Below are positions 34,901 to 43,163 of a stretch of DNA of 64,000 bases, one piece after another. Within the stretch, counting starts at the first letter, position 1; every line of letters starts with the position of its first letter. This DNA comes from Caryophanales bacterium UBA7581 (GTDB lineage: Bacteria > Bacillota_I > Bacilli_A > RFN20 > CAG-826). The stretch lies in contig DLKT01000060.1 of NCBI GenBank assembly GCA_002477825.1, positions 17,888-81,887 of the forward strand, read 5' to 3'. The notes under the pieces were generated by a model. It ran no database searches, was not told the DNA's origin, and saw only the letters and a list, made by a program, of their open reading frames with translations. The translations under genes were made by a program, and so were the position numbers.

Positions 34901-36073
34901 TTAATTAATATAAGGTCCAGGAATTTCACCTAAACTAGGATAGGTTTCCTTACAAATAGGGAAGCCTTTTTCATTCCAATAAATTCGGTCAATATATAAC
35001 GTTCTTGTATTTTGTTGACCAGTAGTTGAAGCACTTGGATTATAGGCATGATAGACAATCCAATCTAAACCTTTATCATCTTGTACAATTGCACAGTGAC
35101 CTGGTCCCATACCTCTTTTTAAATGCGGTTGAATGACCATTGTGCCACGATTCGGTCCATCAATTGCTCTTCCGTTTTGACCTACATAAGGTCCATATAA
35201 TGTTTCTGAGCGACCCACAACAACGTGATAATCAGATTGTAAGCCTGCGCAACATCCGCCCGTCGATAAATACAAATAGTAATAACCATTTTTCTTTTGA
35301 ATAAAGGAAGCTTCATAGTTATCGTTATAATATAAATCAAAGCCAGCAATTTGCACTTTATTTTCTTTTTGTGTTTCTAATCCATCTTTTAACGATAAGC
35401 CATCATCGCTGAGTTCCATAATCCAAATACCATCACCACTACCCCATACGCAATAAACGGTTTCTTCTTCAATAAAGACATAGCAGTCAATGGAATTTTT
35501 AACGCCTATATCTTTGGAGTCAAAGATTTTTCCATAATGAGTCCATGGTCCATAAGGGGTTGGGGCACTTGCTACTCCAATTCCGGTGTAGTCCGAATAA
35601 TAGCCACCTGCTCCTAAGGTATAATAGAAAACATATTGGTCTTTGATTTTTGCTACAGAAGGTGCCCAAACGCCGCCTTCACCATTATTCCAGCCAATAT
35701 ATTGTTGATAGTTCGGTGTATCTAAAAATACCGAGCCACAATATTCCCACGTTTGCATATTACGACTTTTGAAAATAGGACCGGGATCAAAACCATATCC
35801 CTTTTCTCCTCTTGTGCAATCAAGTTGGGTGGAATATAAGTAATAATATCCGTCGTCTCCTCTTAAACAGAAGGGGTCGGCTATTCCTACAAACTCTTTT
35901 TCACCATTGGGTTTTAAAAAGACACCGGGATTCGTAATCATGTTATTGATATCACCAGCATCTTCATAAATGTCAATAGAAGTCACTGAAGTGGAAGGTT
36001 CATTTTTTCCACACGCCGCGAATGATAGAAGCGTGAAGATAAAAATAAAGAAGCGAAATAATTTTTTCATCAA
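34901..36073 (-). CDS. GH43 glycosidase lipoprotein (tandem copy 2)
   Basis: 390 residues; lipobox SFAAC, Cys21. The mature protein is one GH43 propeller: ADPFC (base Asp66), VWAPSV, NSIDCYVF (Asp196), NYEASFI (acid Glu254), and GPGHCAIV with a probable structural His. Surface arabinanase-like activity is predicted. It is a paralogue of the preceding gene (36070-37281), whose TGA/TAA end it overlaps by 4 nt; shared blocks include ASAPTPYGPWTHYGK-like sequence and NTRTL(Y/F)IDR. Two similar surface enzymes may differ in bond or chain position. Confidence 0.9.
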   Translation of the reverse strand: MMKKLFRFFIFIFTLLSFAACGKNEPSTSVTSIDIYEDAGDINNMITNPGVFLKPNGEKEFVGIADPFCLRGDDGYYYLYSTQLDCTRGEKGYGFDPGPIFKSRNMQTWEYCGSVFLDTPNYQQYIGWNNGEGGVWAPSVAKIKDQYVFYYTLGAGGYYSDYTGIGVASAPTPYGPWTHYGKIFDSKDIGVKNSIDCYVFIEEETVYCVWGSGDGIWIMELSDDGLSLKDGLETQKENKVQIAGFDLYYNDNYEASFIQKKNGYYYLYLSTGGCCAGLQSDYHVVVGRSETLYGPYVGQNGRAIDGPNRGTMVIQPHLKRGMGPGHCAIVQDDKGLDWIVYHAYNPSASTTGQQNTRTLYIDRIYWNEKGFPICKETYPSLGEIPGPYIN

Positions 36074-37281
36074 TACTGTTCCTCCTTCTTTTTCTCTTTT
36101 ACGATATAAGTTGGGCCTAGATGTTCATTAGAAGACGCAACTTTATCTTTTACATAAGGCATGGATGTTTTTTCATCCCATAAAAGTTGATCAATAAATA
36201 ATGTTCTGGTATTTTTGTTGGAACTCGTTTGATCATAACCATGATAAACCATCCAATAATCGCCGATATCATCCTTTACAACCGAACAATGTCCGACGCC
36301 TGTAGCAAATTCACGATTATTGGTGACGACAATATCGCCGTCACCCGATGACATCATGTCATTGCCTAATGAATCTTTAAACCCACCAAGTAAGGATTGG
36401 CTTTTGGCCACTACAACATGATAACCAGCATCAATACCTCCATCCCATCCACCAAGAGATAAGAAGAGATAGTAATAACCATCTTTTTTTACAATGTGCG
36501 CGGCTTCAAAGTTATCAATGGAGCCTTGTACCCAACCCCAACCAGCAATTTTATGCATATTTTCTTTGGCATAAGATAATCCGCCATACATATCAATGCC
36601 ATCAGGAGACATTTCGGCAACGTAAATTCCATCACCACTCCCCCAAATCATCCAAACACTGCCATCATCGTCGACAAATACATCTTGATCGGATGAATTA
36701 TAAACACCAATTTCTTCACTATCGAAAACTTTTCCATAGTGCGTCCATGGTCCATAAGGAGTAGGTGCCGTGGCAACACCAATGCCTGGATTATAAGAAG
36801 AGCCGGCACTTAATGTATAATAATAATTATATTGATCGGCAATTTTTACCACGTTCGGCGCCCATACACCAGGCACAATACCGGCATATTGTTGTCCCCA
36901 TTTTAAGACATCTTCTTGCCCATCAAACACACTTCCCACATAAGTCCAATTCACTAAGTCAATACTTCTCCAAATGGGGCCATAATCGAAGCGATATCCA
37001 CTATCATCACCTCTAAAAACGGTTTCGTTTGTCGAGTATAAATAATAGTAACCATCATCCGCTTTAAGGCAAAAAGGGTCGGCGCAAGGGCCGAAGCCCT
37101 TTTCGCCTTTCCCTATATCGAATTGAATTGAATTTTTGTAAGTCGTATTTGTATATTGGATATCTGGAGGATTTTCTGTCGTATTACTTGTTGTATTTTC
37201 TTCCATTTTACCACACGCACTGATAGAAATGGTAGTAAATGCAAGTAAACTCAACAGCGTTAATCTTTTGAAATTCAACAT
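36070..37281 (-). CDS. GH43 glycosidase lipoprotein (tandem copy 1)
   Basis: 403 residues; lipobox SISAC, Cys23, then an Asn/Thr linker. GH43 positions are ADPFC (Asp68), VWAPNV, NSSDQDVF (Asp198) and NFEAAHI (Glu259), with VGHCSVV near the end. Blades carry ATAPTPYGPWTHYGKVFDSE, nearly identical to the neighbouring copy, indicating tandem duplication. Predicted to trim arabinan- or xylan-type chains at the cell surface before import. Confidence 0.9.
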   Translation of the reverse strand: MLNFKRLTLLSLLAFTTISISACGKMEENTTSNTTENPPDIQYTNTTYKNSIQFDIGKGEKGFGPCADPFCLKADDGYYYLYSTNETVFRGDDSGYRFDYGPIWRSIDLVNWTYVGSVFDGQEDVLKWGQQYAGIVPGVWAPNVVKIADQYNYYYTLSAGSSYNPGIGVATAPTPYGPWTHYGKVFDSEEIGVYNSSDQDVFVDDDGSVWMIWGSGDGIYVAEMSPDGIDMYGGLSYAKENMHKIAGWGWVQGSIDNFEAAHIVKKDGYYYLFLSLGGWDGGIDAGYHVVVAKSQSLLGGFKDSLGNDMMSSGDGDIVVTNNREFATGVGHCSVVKDDIGDYWMVYHGYDQTSSNKNTRTLFIDQLLWDEKTSMPYVKDKVASSNEHLGPTYIVKEKKKEEQY

Positions 37282-37291
37282 ACTTTTCTCC

Positions 37292-39385
37292 TTATTCTAT
37301 TCCGTAAAATGTAACGTTTCTAAATGTGCCAGAAGCATAGTTTGCTCCAAAAATAGGATGATAATTTCCAACATAAGAAGTCGTAATATTTAAAACGGCT
37401 GTATCATTGAAATATAAGACTAAAGTAGCACTGGTTTCTGAAGTAATCGTTCTTACTAGTTTATAATGACCTTCAACCGTTGTGCCATCCGCACGAGTCG
37501 CACTGTCTTGTGTTTCCCAATAAGTATGAGCTCCACTACTCCATGTAAAGACACGATAATCGAATGCTTGTGCTCCGTTATTGGTCATCGCGAAGGTATC
37601 TGCAACATATGGGCTTTCAATACCGACTTGACGTAAGGCTACACCGATACGGTTATTATTATCATTTGCATTATCTGAACCCACATCACTTAAATCAAAT
37701 TCAATGGCGAAGTTTCCTTTTAATAATGCTTTATCGCCAAGAGGTTTAACAGCAACATTTTGGAAAACGTCTCCTTTTGCTAAACTAAATTCAGAATCAC
37801 TCACAAAGGTAACGCGACCACTCGTATCTCCATTAAAGAAGATTTGTTTAAAAGCAGCTGTATTAAGTTTTTCATCAATAGTAGCGTTATCTAAAGTAAC
37901 AGACCAGTTGGTAATATTAATTTGTGTATCTTTAGTAATAATCGTTGGATAAGTATTCACATCATGGAATTTATCACTGATTTCAAACCAATATAATTTG
38001 TTATTTAATAAATAGTAATAGTTATCTCCATCTCTTAAAATGCCTAATTTTAAATCCGAAGGATCCATGGTGCTAATACCATTGGCTTGCCAAATCATGG
38101 ATTGAGCGGTAATTGCACCCCAACCATTAGGAACGTCCATCATTACGGTCTTTTGTCCTTCTTTTGGTGAGAAGAAGAATGCTCTTGCATGTCCGTCTGC
38201 GTCATCGGTTGCAGAACCGATACCAAATCTTGCCCAACCATCGTTAGAACTTCCGATCATCGAGACACTCGCTTCTGCATAATATCTTGTACCACTTGCA
38301 TTAAACATTGCAAAGGCGTGTGGGTTATCGGTATCACTTACTGCACTCGTTTGAAGATAAGGTTCATCTTTATCATTCATATGAGAATAATCAACATTTT
38401 TCGCATATCCTTCTTTATTAATTAAGAAATCTGGACGAATAGCCGTAAAGGAATATGTACCAAAGATTTCTTCTTTAACTAAAGATGCGACTTTAATGGT
38501 TACGGTTCCATCTTTTAATACACTAACGGTATTTCCTTCAATGGAAGCGGCATCGCTAGGATCAATAGTCACTTGTACATTTTCATCAGCGGTGCTTGGT
38601 AAAATGGTATAGTCTAATTCAAAAGAAGTACCAACATAATAAGAGGTTTTTGTATTGTTAATCGTAATAGAAGTTGGCGCTGCTTTTAAGACTTGGATAG
38701 TTAATTCATCTTTGACTTTATCATCGAATTTTGAAACCACACTAATGGTAGCAGAACCATCTTTTAAAAGTTTAATTTTGTTTTCTTTCATTTCTAAAAC
38801 AGTAGAATCACTAATTTCAACTTTAACATCTTCTTTGCATTCTGTTGGTGTAACAGTATAGCTAAGTTCAAATTCATCACCTACACGTCCTGAAGTGAAA
38901 TCTTTATTAATTTCAATTTTGGTAGGGACTTTTTTAGAAACTTCAAAAGTAATTTCATCTTTCACTGTTTCATTACTTGCACTGCTTGCTGTAATGGTAA
39001 CTGAACCATCACTTAAGAAATTAACAAGTCCTGTGTCAGAAACCGTAGCGACGGTTGCACTACTGGTCTTATACACTAATGTTGTATCTGCATTTTCTCC
39101 AGTCGTCGTTAATTTTGTATTAATTTGAACGGAATCACCCACAAAATATTTGGTGGTTTCATTGGTAATTTTTACTTCTGTAACCTTTGGGGTTTCTACC
39201 GTTGTCGTTGGCGTTACCGTCGTTGTTGGTGTCACCGTAGTAGTCGGTGGCACTGTCGTTGTTGGGGTTACGGTAGTAGGTGTCGTGTTTGAACTAGAAG
39301 ATGGTTGATTTCCACAAGAAGTTAAAAGACCTGCTGTACCTAAAATCGTTCCTAAAATCGTACCGAATAAAGTAATTTTTTTCAT
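37292..39385 (-). CDS. Lipoprotein with three Big_2 domains and two unnamed beta-rich modules
   Basis: 697 residues. Lipobox LLTSC (Cys24), then a repetitive linker of PTTTVTPTTTV units (about 30-65). Three Big_2 domains follow (about 68-150, 152-235, 237-315). Residues about 320-500 hold the recurrent module (RYYAEASVSM, ARFGIGSA, AFFFSPKEGQKTVMMD, LGILRDGDNYYYL); residues about 505-697 hold a second beta-rich domain ending SGTFRNVTFYGIE. No catalytic motif is seen. It is a close paralogue of the neighbouring 603-residue lipoprotein, with near-identical DNA in places. A glycan-binding surface protein is the likely role, by analogy with binding lipoproteins in other glycan operons. Confidence 0.8.
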   Translation of the reverse strand: MKKITLFGTILGTILGTAGLLTSCGNQPSSSSNTTPTTVTPTTTVPPTTTVTPTTTVTPTTTVETPKVTEVKITNETTKYFVGDSVQINTKLTTTGENADTTLVYKTSSATVATVSDTGLVNFLSDGSVTITASSASNETVKDEITFEVSKKVPTKIEINKDFTSGRVGDEFELSYTVTPTECKEDVKVEISDSTVLEMKENKIKLLKDGSATISVVSKFDDKVKDELTIQVLKAAPTSITINNTKTSYYVGTSFELDYTILPSTADENVQVTIDPSDAASIEGNTVSVLKDGTVTIKVASLVKEEIFGTYSFTAIRPDFLINKEGYAKNVDYSHMNDKDEPYLQTSAVSDTDNPHAFAMFNASGTRYYAEASVSMIGSSNDGWARFGIGSATDDADGHARAFFFSPKEGQKTVMMDVPNGWGAITAQSMIWQANGISTMDPSDLKLGILRDGDNYYYLLNNKLYWFEISDKFHDVNTYPTIITKDTQINITNWSVTLDNATIDEKLNTAAFKQIFFNGDTSGRVTFVSDSEFSLAKGDVFQNVAVKPLGDKALLKGNFAIEFDLSDVGSDNANDNNNRIGVALRQVGIESPYVADTFAMTNNGAQAFDYRVFTWSSGAHTYWETQDSATRADGTTVEGHYKLVRTITSETSATLVLYFNDTAVLNITTSYVGNYHPIFGANYASGTFRNVTFYGIE

Positions 39386-39396
39386 TGTTTTTCTCC

Positions 39397-41208
39397 TTAG
39401 TTACTTTCTATTTCTTTAAAATCAAAGTTTTTAACAGTACCTTTTGCGTGATTAGCACCAATCATGATTAAGTATTTTCCGGTGTAGTTAATCTTTAATA
39501 CTTTTTCATTGTTGTTTGCGTCAAAGAACGTATATTCTGTACCATTTAAATAAACTTTAAAAGTCGATGAAATGCTACCTACAGTTCTTTCAATTTTCAC
39601 ATGAACGGTTGTTAAATCTTTGGTTAAAGATTCAAATTTTGAAGAATTGTAACTGGCATTTGCAATCGTGCCATAAGAGAATTGAGAATCATAATTCCAA
39701 GTTCTAAAATGGAAAGATTGTTCGTCTACCATAATGGAATCGCACACAACAGGGCTATCGGTGTCATATCTTCTTAAAGCCACACCTAACATTGAATTGA
39801 TATCATCAGCAAAGTTTTCATAACCTTCGACATCAAATTCGATGGTAAAGTTACCGCCAATCATGCCTTTATCGCCATAGGTTTTTACACATTGATCACG
39901 GAAACGATAATTTTCTTCGTTTGCATAGATGTTATTAAATTTGAATTCTGTGTTGCTCACTACCGTGACTTGACCAGTTGAAGTACCACTATTAAAGAAT
40001 TTTTTATCTAAATCCGCTGATTGAAGCATGGTATTTAAAGTTGCCTCATCATTTACATATTTCGCTTCGCTAGCGGTAAAGGAGGTATCTTTAGATAAAA
40101 CAACAGGTAAAGTTCCCATATCGTTAAAACGATTGTTGGATTCATACCAATAAAGAGAGCCATTAATGGTGTAATAGTAATTATTACCATCTCTTAAAAT
40201 ACCCATGGTAAGATTGGTTGGATCCATATCACGAATACCATTGACTTGCCAAATCATTGAACGAGAGGCCGCAGCACCCCAGGTGTTTGGGAAATCCATC
40301 ATTACGGTCTTTTGTCCTTCTTTAGGTGAGAAATAGAAGCCTCTTGTATCATTATCATTAGAGCCACTTCCAATACCCACTCTCGTCCAAGCATCCGTAG
40401 TGGATGCTAAGATGTTGAAGGTTACTTCAGCATAATATTTAGTGGATGGTGATGCATTAAACCATGCCATAGCGGCTGGGTTATCACCTTCAATTAATGT
40501 ATTTTTGGTTTGAATATAAGCTTCTTTATCCGCTTGGTGAGAATAGTCCATGTTATCGGCATATCCACCTTTGTTAGTAAAGAACATTCCTTTTTTCACT
40601 TCATAAGTTTTCTTATCAGAAATGGTTGAATCCGAAATTGAAGTGACGGTAATTTCTACTTCGCCTGCTTTTAAGAAAGAGATTTTTCCATTTGCATCAA
40701 CGGTCGCTACCGTTTCATCTGATGACTTGTAGGTTAAACGTGGATCGGCGCTTTCAGGAGTTAAAGTAACACTTAGAGTAGCGTCTTCTCCAACCCAACC
40801 TAAGCCATTTCCTTCTCCGTTAATTTTTACACTAGTCGGTCTATTAGCAGCAATAACTGTAACTTCTACTGAAGTGTAAATGGAAGGATCAGCAGCTAAA
40901 GCAATTTTAATCTCCGCTTTTCCTTCACTAATACCGGTTACTCTTCCACCTTCAACTGTGGCAATAGCTTCATTTGAGCTAGACCAAACCACGTCACGTT
41001 TAGCAGTACCTGAAACAAGTACACGAATCGTAATGGTATTTCCTACCGATACTTCTTTGATGGTTGAAGTAACTTTGATTTGGATATTACTTGGTGCTTC
41101 TGTAGTTACTGACATGCTTGTACTTGCATCCTGATGATTGCAAGCAGCCAAAGTTGTACAGGTACAAAGTAATAATGGAAATAATAGTAAACATTTCTTT
41201 ATTTTCAT
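39397..41208 (-). CDS. Lipoprotein with two Big_2 domains and two unnamed beta-rich modules
   Basis: 603 residues; lipobox TLAAC (Cys23). Two Big_2 domains (about 42-125 and 126-205) with VVWSSSNEAIATV and TYKSSDETVATVD. The recurrent module (about 210-395) has KYYAEVTFNI, TRVGIGSG, FYFSPKEGQKTVMMD and MGILRDGNNYYYTI; the second domain (about 395-600) has GVALRRYDTDSP and ends KGTVKNFDF. It is the first gene of operon B, directly downstream of the palindrome-covered promoter, and parallels the second gene with one Big_2 domain fewer, so Big_2 number is what varies after duplication. Confidence 0.8.
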   Translation of the reverse strand: MKIKKCLLLFPLLLCTCTTLAACNHQDASTSMSVTTEAPSNIQIKVTSTIKEVSVGNTITIRVLVSGTAKRDVVWSSSNEAIATVEGGRVTGISEGKAEIKIALAADPSIYTSVEVTVIAANRPTSVKINGEGNGLGWVGEDATLSVTLTPESADPRLTYKSSDETVATVDANGKISFLKAGEVEITVTSISDSTISDKKTYEVKKGMFFTNKGGYADNMDYSHQADKEAYIQTKNTLIEGDNPAAMAWFNASPSTKYYAEVTFNILASTTDAWTRVGIGSGSNDNDTRGFYFSPKEGQKTVMMDFPNTWGAAASRSMIWQVNGIRDMDPTNLTMGILRDGNNYYYTINGSLYWYESNNRFNDMGTLPVVLSKDTSFTASEAKYVNDEATLNTMLQSADLDKKFFNSGTSTGQVTVVSNTEFKFNNIYANEENYRFRDQCVKTYGDKGMIGGNFTIEFDVEGYENFADDINSMLGVALRRYDTDSPVVCDSIMVDEQSFHFRTWNYDSQFSYGTIANASYNSSKFESLTKDLTTVHVKIERTVGSISSTFKVYLNGTEYTFFDANNNEKVLKINYTGKYLIMIGANHAKGTVKNFDFKEIESN

Positions 41209-41233
41209 TGAATTTTTCCTTCCCGCGGTAATT

Positions 41234-41249
41234 AAGAAACCGCTTTCTT
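41234..41249. promoter_or_regulatory. cre-like site in the operon B leader
   Basis: AAGAAACCGCTTTCTT is a palindrome around a central CG (one mismatch pair) and resembles the cre-type sites at 13.5 and 19.3 kb. It lies between the predicted -10 and the first start codon, a roadblock position. Confidence 0.55.
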
Positions 41250-41256
41250 TAATTGG

Positions 41257-41285
41257 ATATTAACATACTTTAACGTTAAAGTAAA
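41257..41285 (-). promoter_or_regulatory. Operon B promoter
   Basis: -35 TTTACT (41285-41280), 17-nt spacer, -10 TAATAT (41262-41257). The -35 and most of the spacer are covered by the 18-bp palindrome at 41266-41283. Confidence 0.6.
41266..41283. promoter_or_regulatory. 18-bp LacI-type operator on the operon B promoter
   Basis: TACTTTAACGTTAAAGTA is a perfect palindrome with the central CG typical of LacI-family sites. A diverged copy, AAGTTTATCGTTAAAGTA (41311-41328), lies 45 bp upstream. The adjacent divergent LacI gene at 41463 is the natural candidate to bind both. Confidence 0.75.
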
Positions 41286-41310
41286 TATTTTTCATTGCAT
41301 TTTTTTAAAA

Positions 41311-41328
41311 AAGTTTATCGTTAAAGTA
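41311..41328. promoter_or_regulatory. Auxiliary half-conserved operator
   Basis: The right half TTAAAGTA is identical to the main 18-bp operator while the left half matches at five of eight positions. Centre-to-centre distance is 45 bp, about four helical turns, which favours co-operative binding. Confidence 0.5.
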
Positions 41329-41367
41329 CACATCATTTTAGCATGTATTTTAATCATTCTGCGAAAA

Positions 41368-41396
41368 TTGACATATTTTACCATCTATGATATTAT
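41368..41396 (+). promoter_or_regulatory. Promoter of the LacI gene at 41.4 kb
   Basis: -35 TTGACA (perfect), 17-nt spacer, -10 TATTAT (41391-41396). It is among the strongest promoters in the window, has no overlapping operator, and reads away from operon B. Confidence 0.75.
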
Positions 41397-41462
41397 GTAA
41401 AAAATAAATAGTAATTCTATTAGCAAATTATATTTTATACATTCAGTAAAGTTGGTGGAAAA

Positions 41463-42440
41463 ATGCAACAAAAAAAGAATATTACATTAAAAGATATTGC
41501 TTTAAGAGCAGGTATATCGATTAATGCTGTTTCAAGAGCGTTAAGAGATTCACCTGACATTTCTGAACCAACAAAAGAAAGAGTGCGAAAAATCGCTACG
41601 GAATTAGGTTATGTACCCGATAGTGTGGCCCGTAGTTTAAAAAATGACAATTCTAAAATTGTCGCTCTTGTATATAACGACTTCTATAATCCTTATTTCG
41701 CTATTTATTGTGAAAAGGTTTTTCACTACATCAAAGAAAAAGGTTACAAATGTAACCTTATTTATTCTGACACGAACCTTATGACCATGAATGATATTGA
41801 AAATATCATGATCAATCGTTATTGTGGTGTTATTTCTTTTGTGGAACCCACCACTGATGTTGCTCTCTTCTTTAAAAAAAGAGAAATTCCTTTTTGCTTA
41901 GTTGGTATTAATTCTAACGTTGAATATATTGATTGTGTTTATACCGATGATATTGATGGTGGCAGACAAGTGGGAAATTATTTTGTTCAAAATGAGTTCA
42001 CTAAAGCTCTTTATCTAACAAATAGTATTTCGGAAACAAGCTTCCGAAGATTTTTAGGCTTTTCTGAAGTCGTTAATGCATCAAATAAACCCTTTAGTTT
42101 CATTCCATATCAATACCAAAAAGATTTCATTCAAATTGCTTATAAAAAAATCGTTTCCGAAGATATCGATTTCGTCTTCTGCTTTTCTGATTCGTTAGCA
42201 ATTGAACTTATCAGTTATTTAAAACAAAAAAGAATGAAAAAGAAAATTAAAATTATTGGATACGATGATATTCATCAATTCTATCCTATTTTTAAAAATG
42301 TCGATTCTGTTAGAACAGACACGGAAGAAATTGTACATTTTGCCTGCGATCTTATTATTGATAAAGTGACGCAAGAAAAAAATATTAATGAATATTTCAC
42401 TAAAATGTTTCCAACATACCTTCACATTATTAAAGAATAA
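41463..42440 (+). CDS. LacI-family regulator of operon B
   Basis: 325 residues. The helix-turn-helix is TLKDIALRAGISINAVSRAL, hinge helix GYVPDSVARSLKN, then a sugar-sensing domain (about 60-325) with VISFVEPTTD and KIIGYDDI. It is divergently arranged with operon B, whose promoter carries an 18-bp LacI-type palindrome, so it is the likely local repressor or activator. It resembles the regulator at 15.1 kb in the DNA-binding region. A GGTGG sequence lies 8 nt before the ATG. Confidence 0.93.
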   Translation: MQQKKNITLKDIALRAGISINAVSRALRDSPDISEPTKERVRKIATELGYVPDSVARSLKNDNSKIVALVYNDFYNPYFAIYCEKVFHYIKEKGYKCNLIYSDTNLMTMNDIENIMINRYCGVISFVEPTTDVALFFKKREIPFCLVGINSNVEYIDCVYTDDIDGGRQVGNYFVQNEFTKALYLTNSISETSFRRFLGFSEVVNASNKPFSFIPYQYQKDFIQIAYKKIVSEDIDFVFCFSDSLAIELISYLKQKRMKKKIKIIGYDDIHQFYPIFKNVDSVRTDTEEIVHFACDLIIDKVTQEKNINEYFTKMFPTYLHIIKE

Positions 42441-42607
42441 ACAAAATCTTATTACTAGTATTTCATAATTTTCTCTATAGTTCATTTTCTGAAAGCTCTA
42501 TAAAGAAGTCTACAGTATTATTATAGATTGTTTTAATCATGCCGTTTTTAATCTTATAAGCAAAAATTTCAAATCAATATTTTATGTTCATAATTTAATT
42601 TTTTAAT

Positions 42608-42692
42608 AAATTCGGAGCGACTTTTCAATGAAAATGCAACAAATTCGGAGCGACTTTTTTAGCAAAAAGCAACAATTTCAGGGTGACTTTTA
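42608..42692. repeat. Three 33-bp tandem repeat units
   Basis: TTCGGAGCGACTTTT begins at 42611 and 42644, and a variant TTCAGGGTGACTTTT at 42677, an exact 33-bp period. GCAACAA precedes the second and third copies. The G+C of the core differs from its surroundings. Such multiple terminal repeats resemble the ends of IS21-type elements, but no transposase is present; iterons are an alternative. Confidence 0.7.
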
Positions 42693-42956
42693 AAAGCCAT
42701 CTCTAGAAATCTAAGAATGTTTATAATAAAATCTATGTCAAAAACTTTCATAAAAAGCCAGCTTTTCCGCTATTTTGTTCAAACATCAAGCAAGATTTTA
42801 ATTCATTTTTATCATCACTTTTTGTTTTGCCTAATACCTATAAACATGAGTTCTTTCTTTATCATCATTATATTCGCTTCTCTAAATACAATTAAATTGG
42901 ATTTTATGGAGTATTTCAATGTAACTTTAAGTACTATATATGAAATTTATTTTTTA

Positions 42957-43018
42957 GAAAAAAATAGATTCCTAGCATTTTTAGATGCCTTAAATTCATT
43001 ATATGTTTATATTGTATT
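42957..43018. repeat. Diverged copy of the rlmD terminator element
   Basis: About 55 nt align at roughly 78% identity, by eye, with 44814-44875; both share AGAAAAA, ATTTTTAGATG and TTTATATT blocks in order. Here the hairpin arms have decayed (ATAGATTCCT versus AAATTCATTAT). The two copies bracket the AbiE genes. Confidence 0.6.
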
Positions 43019-43126
43019 TGCATTTTTTTACAACTAAAGCATACTTCTACTCTATACGCATAATTTATATGTTAGAATCTTCAAAATATTAGCTTATTAA
43101 AATTTCTCATAATTTAAAAATAAAGG

Positions 43127-43152
43127 GGAAGATTATTTGTTAATCTTTTTTT
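43127..43152 (+). terminator. Hairpin with T-tract on the plus strand
   Basis: AAGATTA and TAATCTT arms around a 5-nt loop, followed on the plus strand by TTTTT. It lies 12 nt past the AbiEii stop on the other strand, so it may be a bidirectional terminator or may stop rightward transcription into the AbiE genes. Confidence 0.5.
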
Positions 43153-43163
43153 AAAAAACTTTA

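Larger units (their letters stand above)
42441..43163. other. Gene-poor AT-rich region with repeats
   Basis: 723 nt without a credible gene. It contains three 33-bp tandem units (42608-42692), a diverged copy of the rlmD terminator element (42957-43018) and a hairpin at 43127-43152. A 106-codon open frame (42717-43037) lacks a ribosome binding site and overlaps the repeated element, so I do not call it. The region looks like a former insertion site. Confidence 0.6.

Noticed and set aside
42608..42692. CRISPR-like array
   Set aside because: Only three units, period 33 bp including the variable part, no 25-40 bp unique spacers and no cas genes.
42717..43037. 106-codon plus-strand open frame, hydrophobic and Phe/Ile-rich
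   Set aside because: No ribosome binding site, composition as expected from AT-rich noncoding DNA, and its 3' part overlaps the decayed terminator element repeated at 44814.
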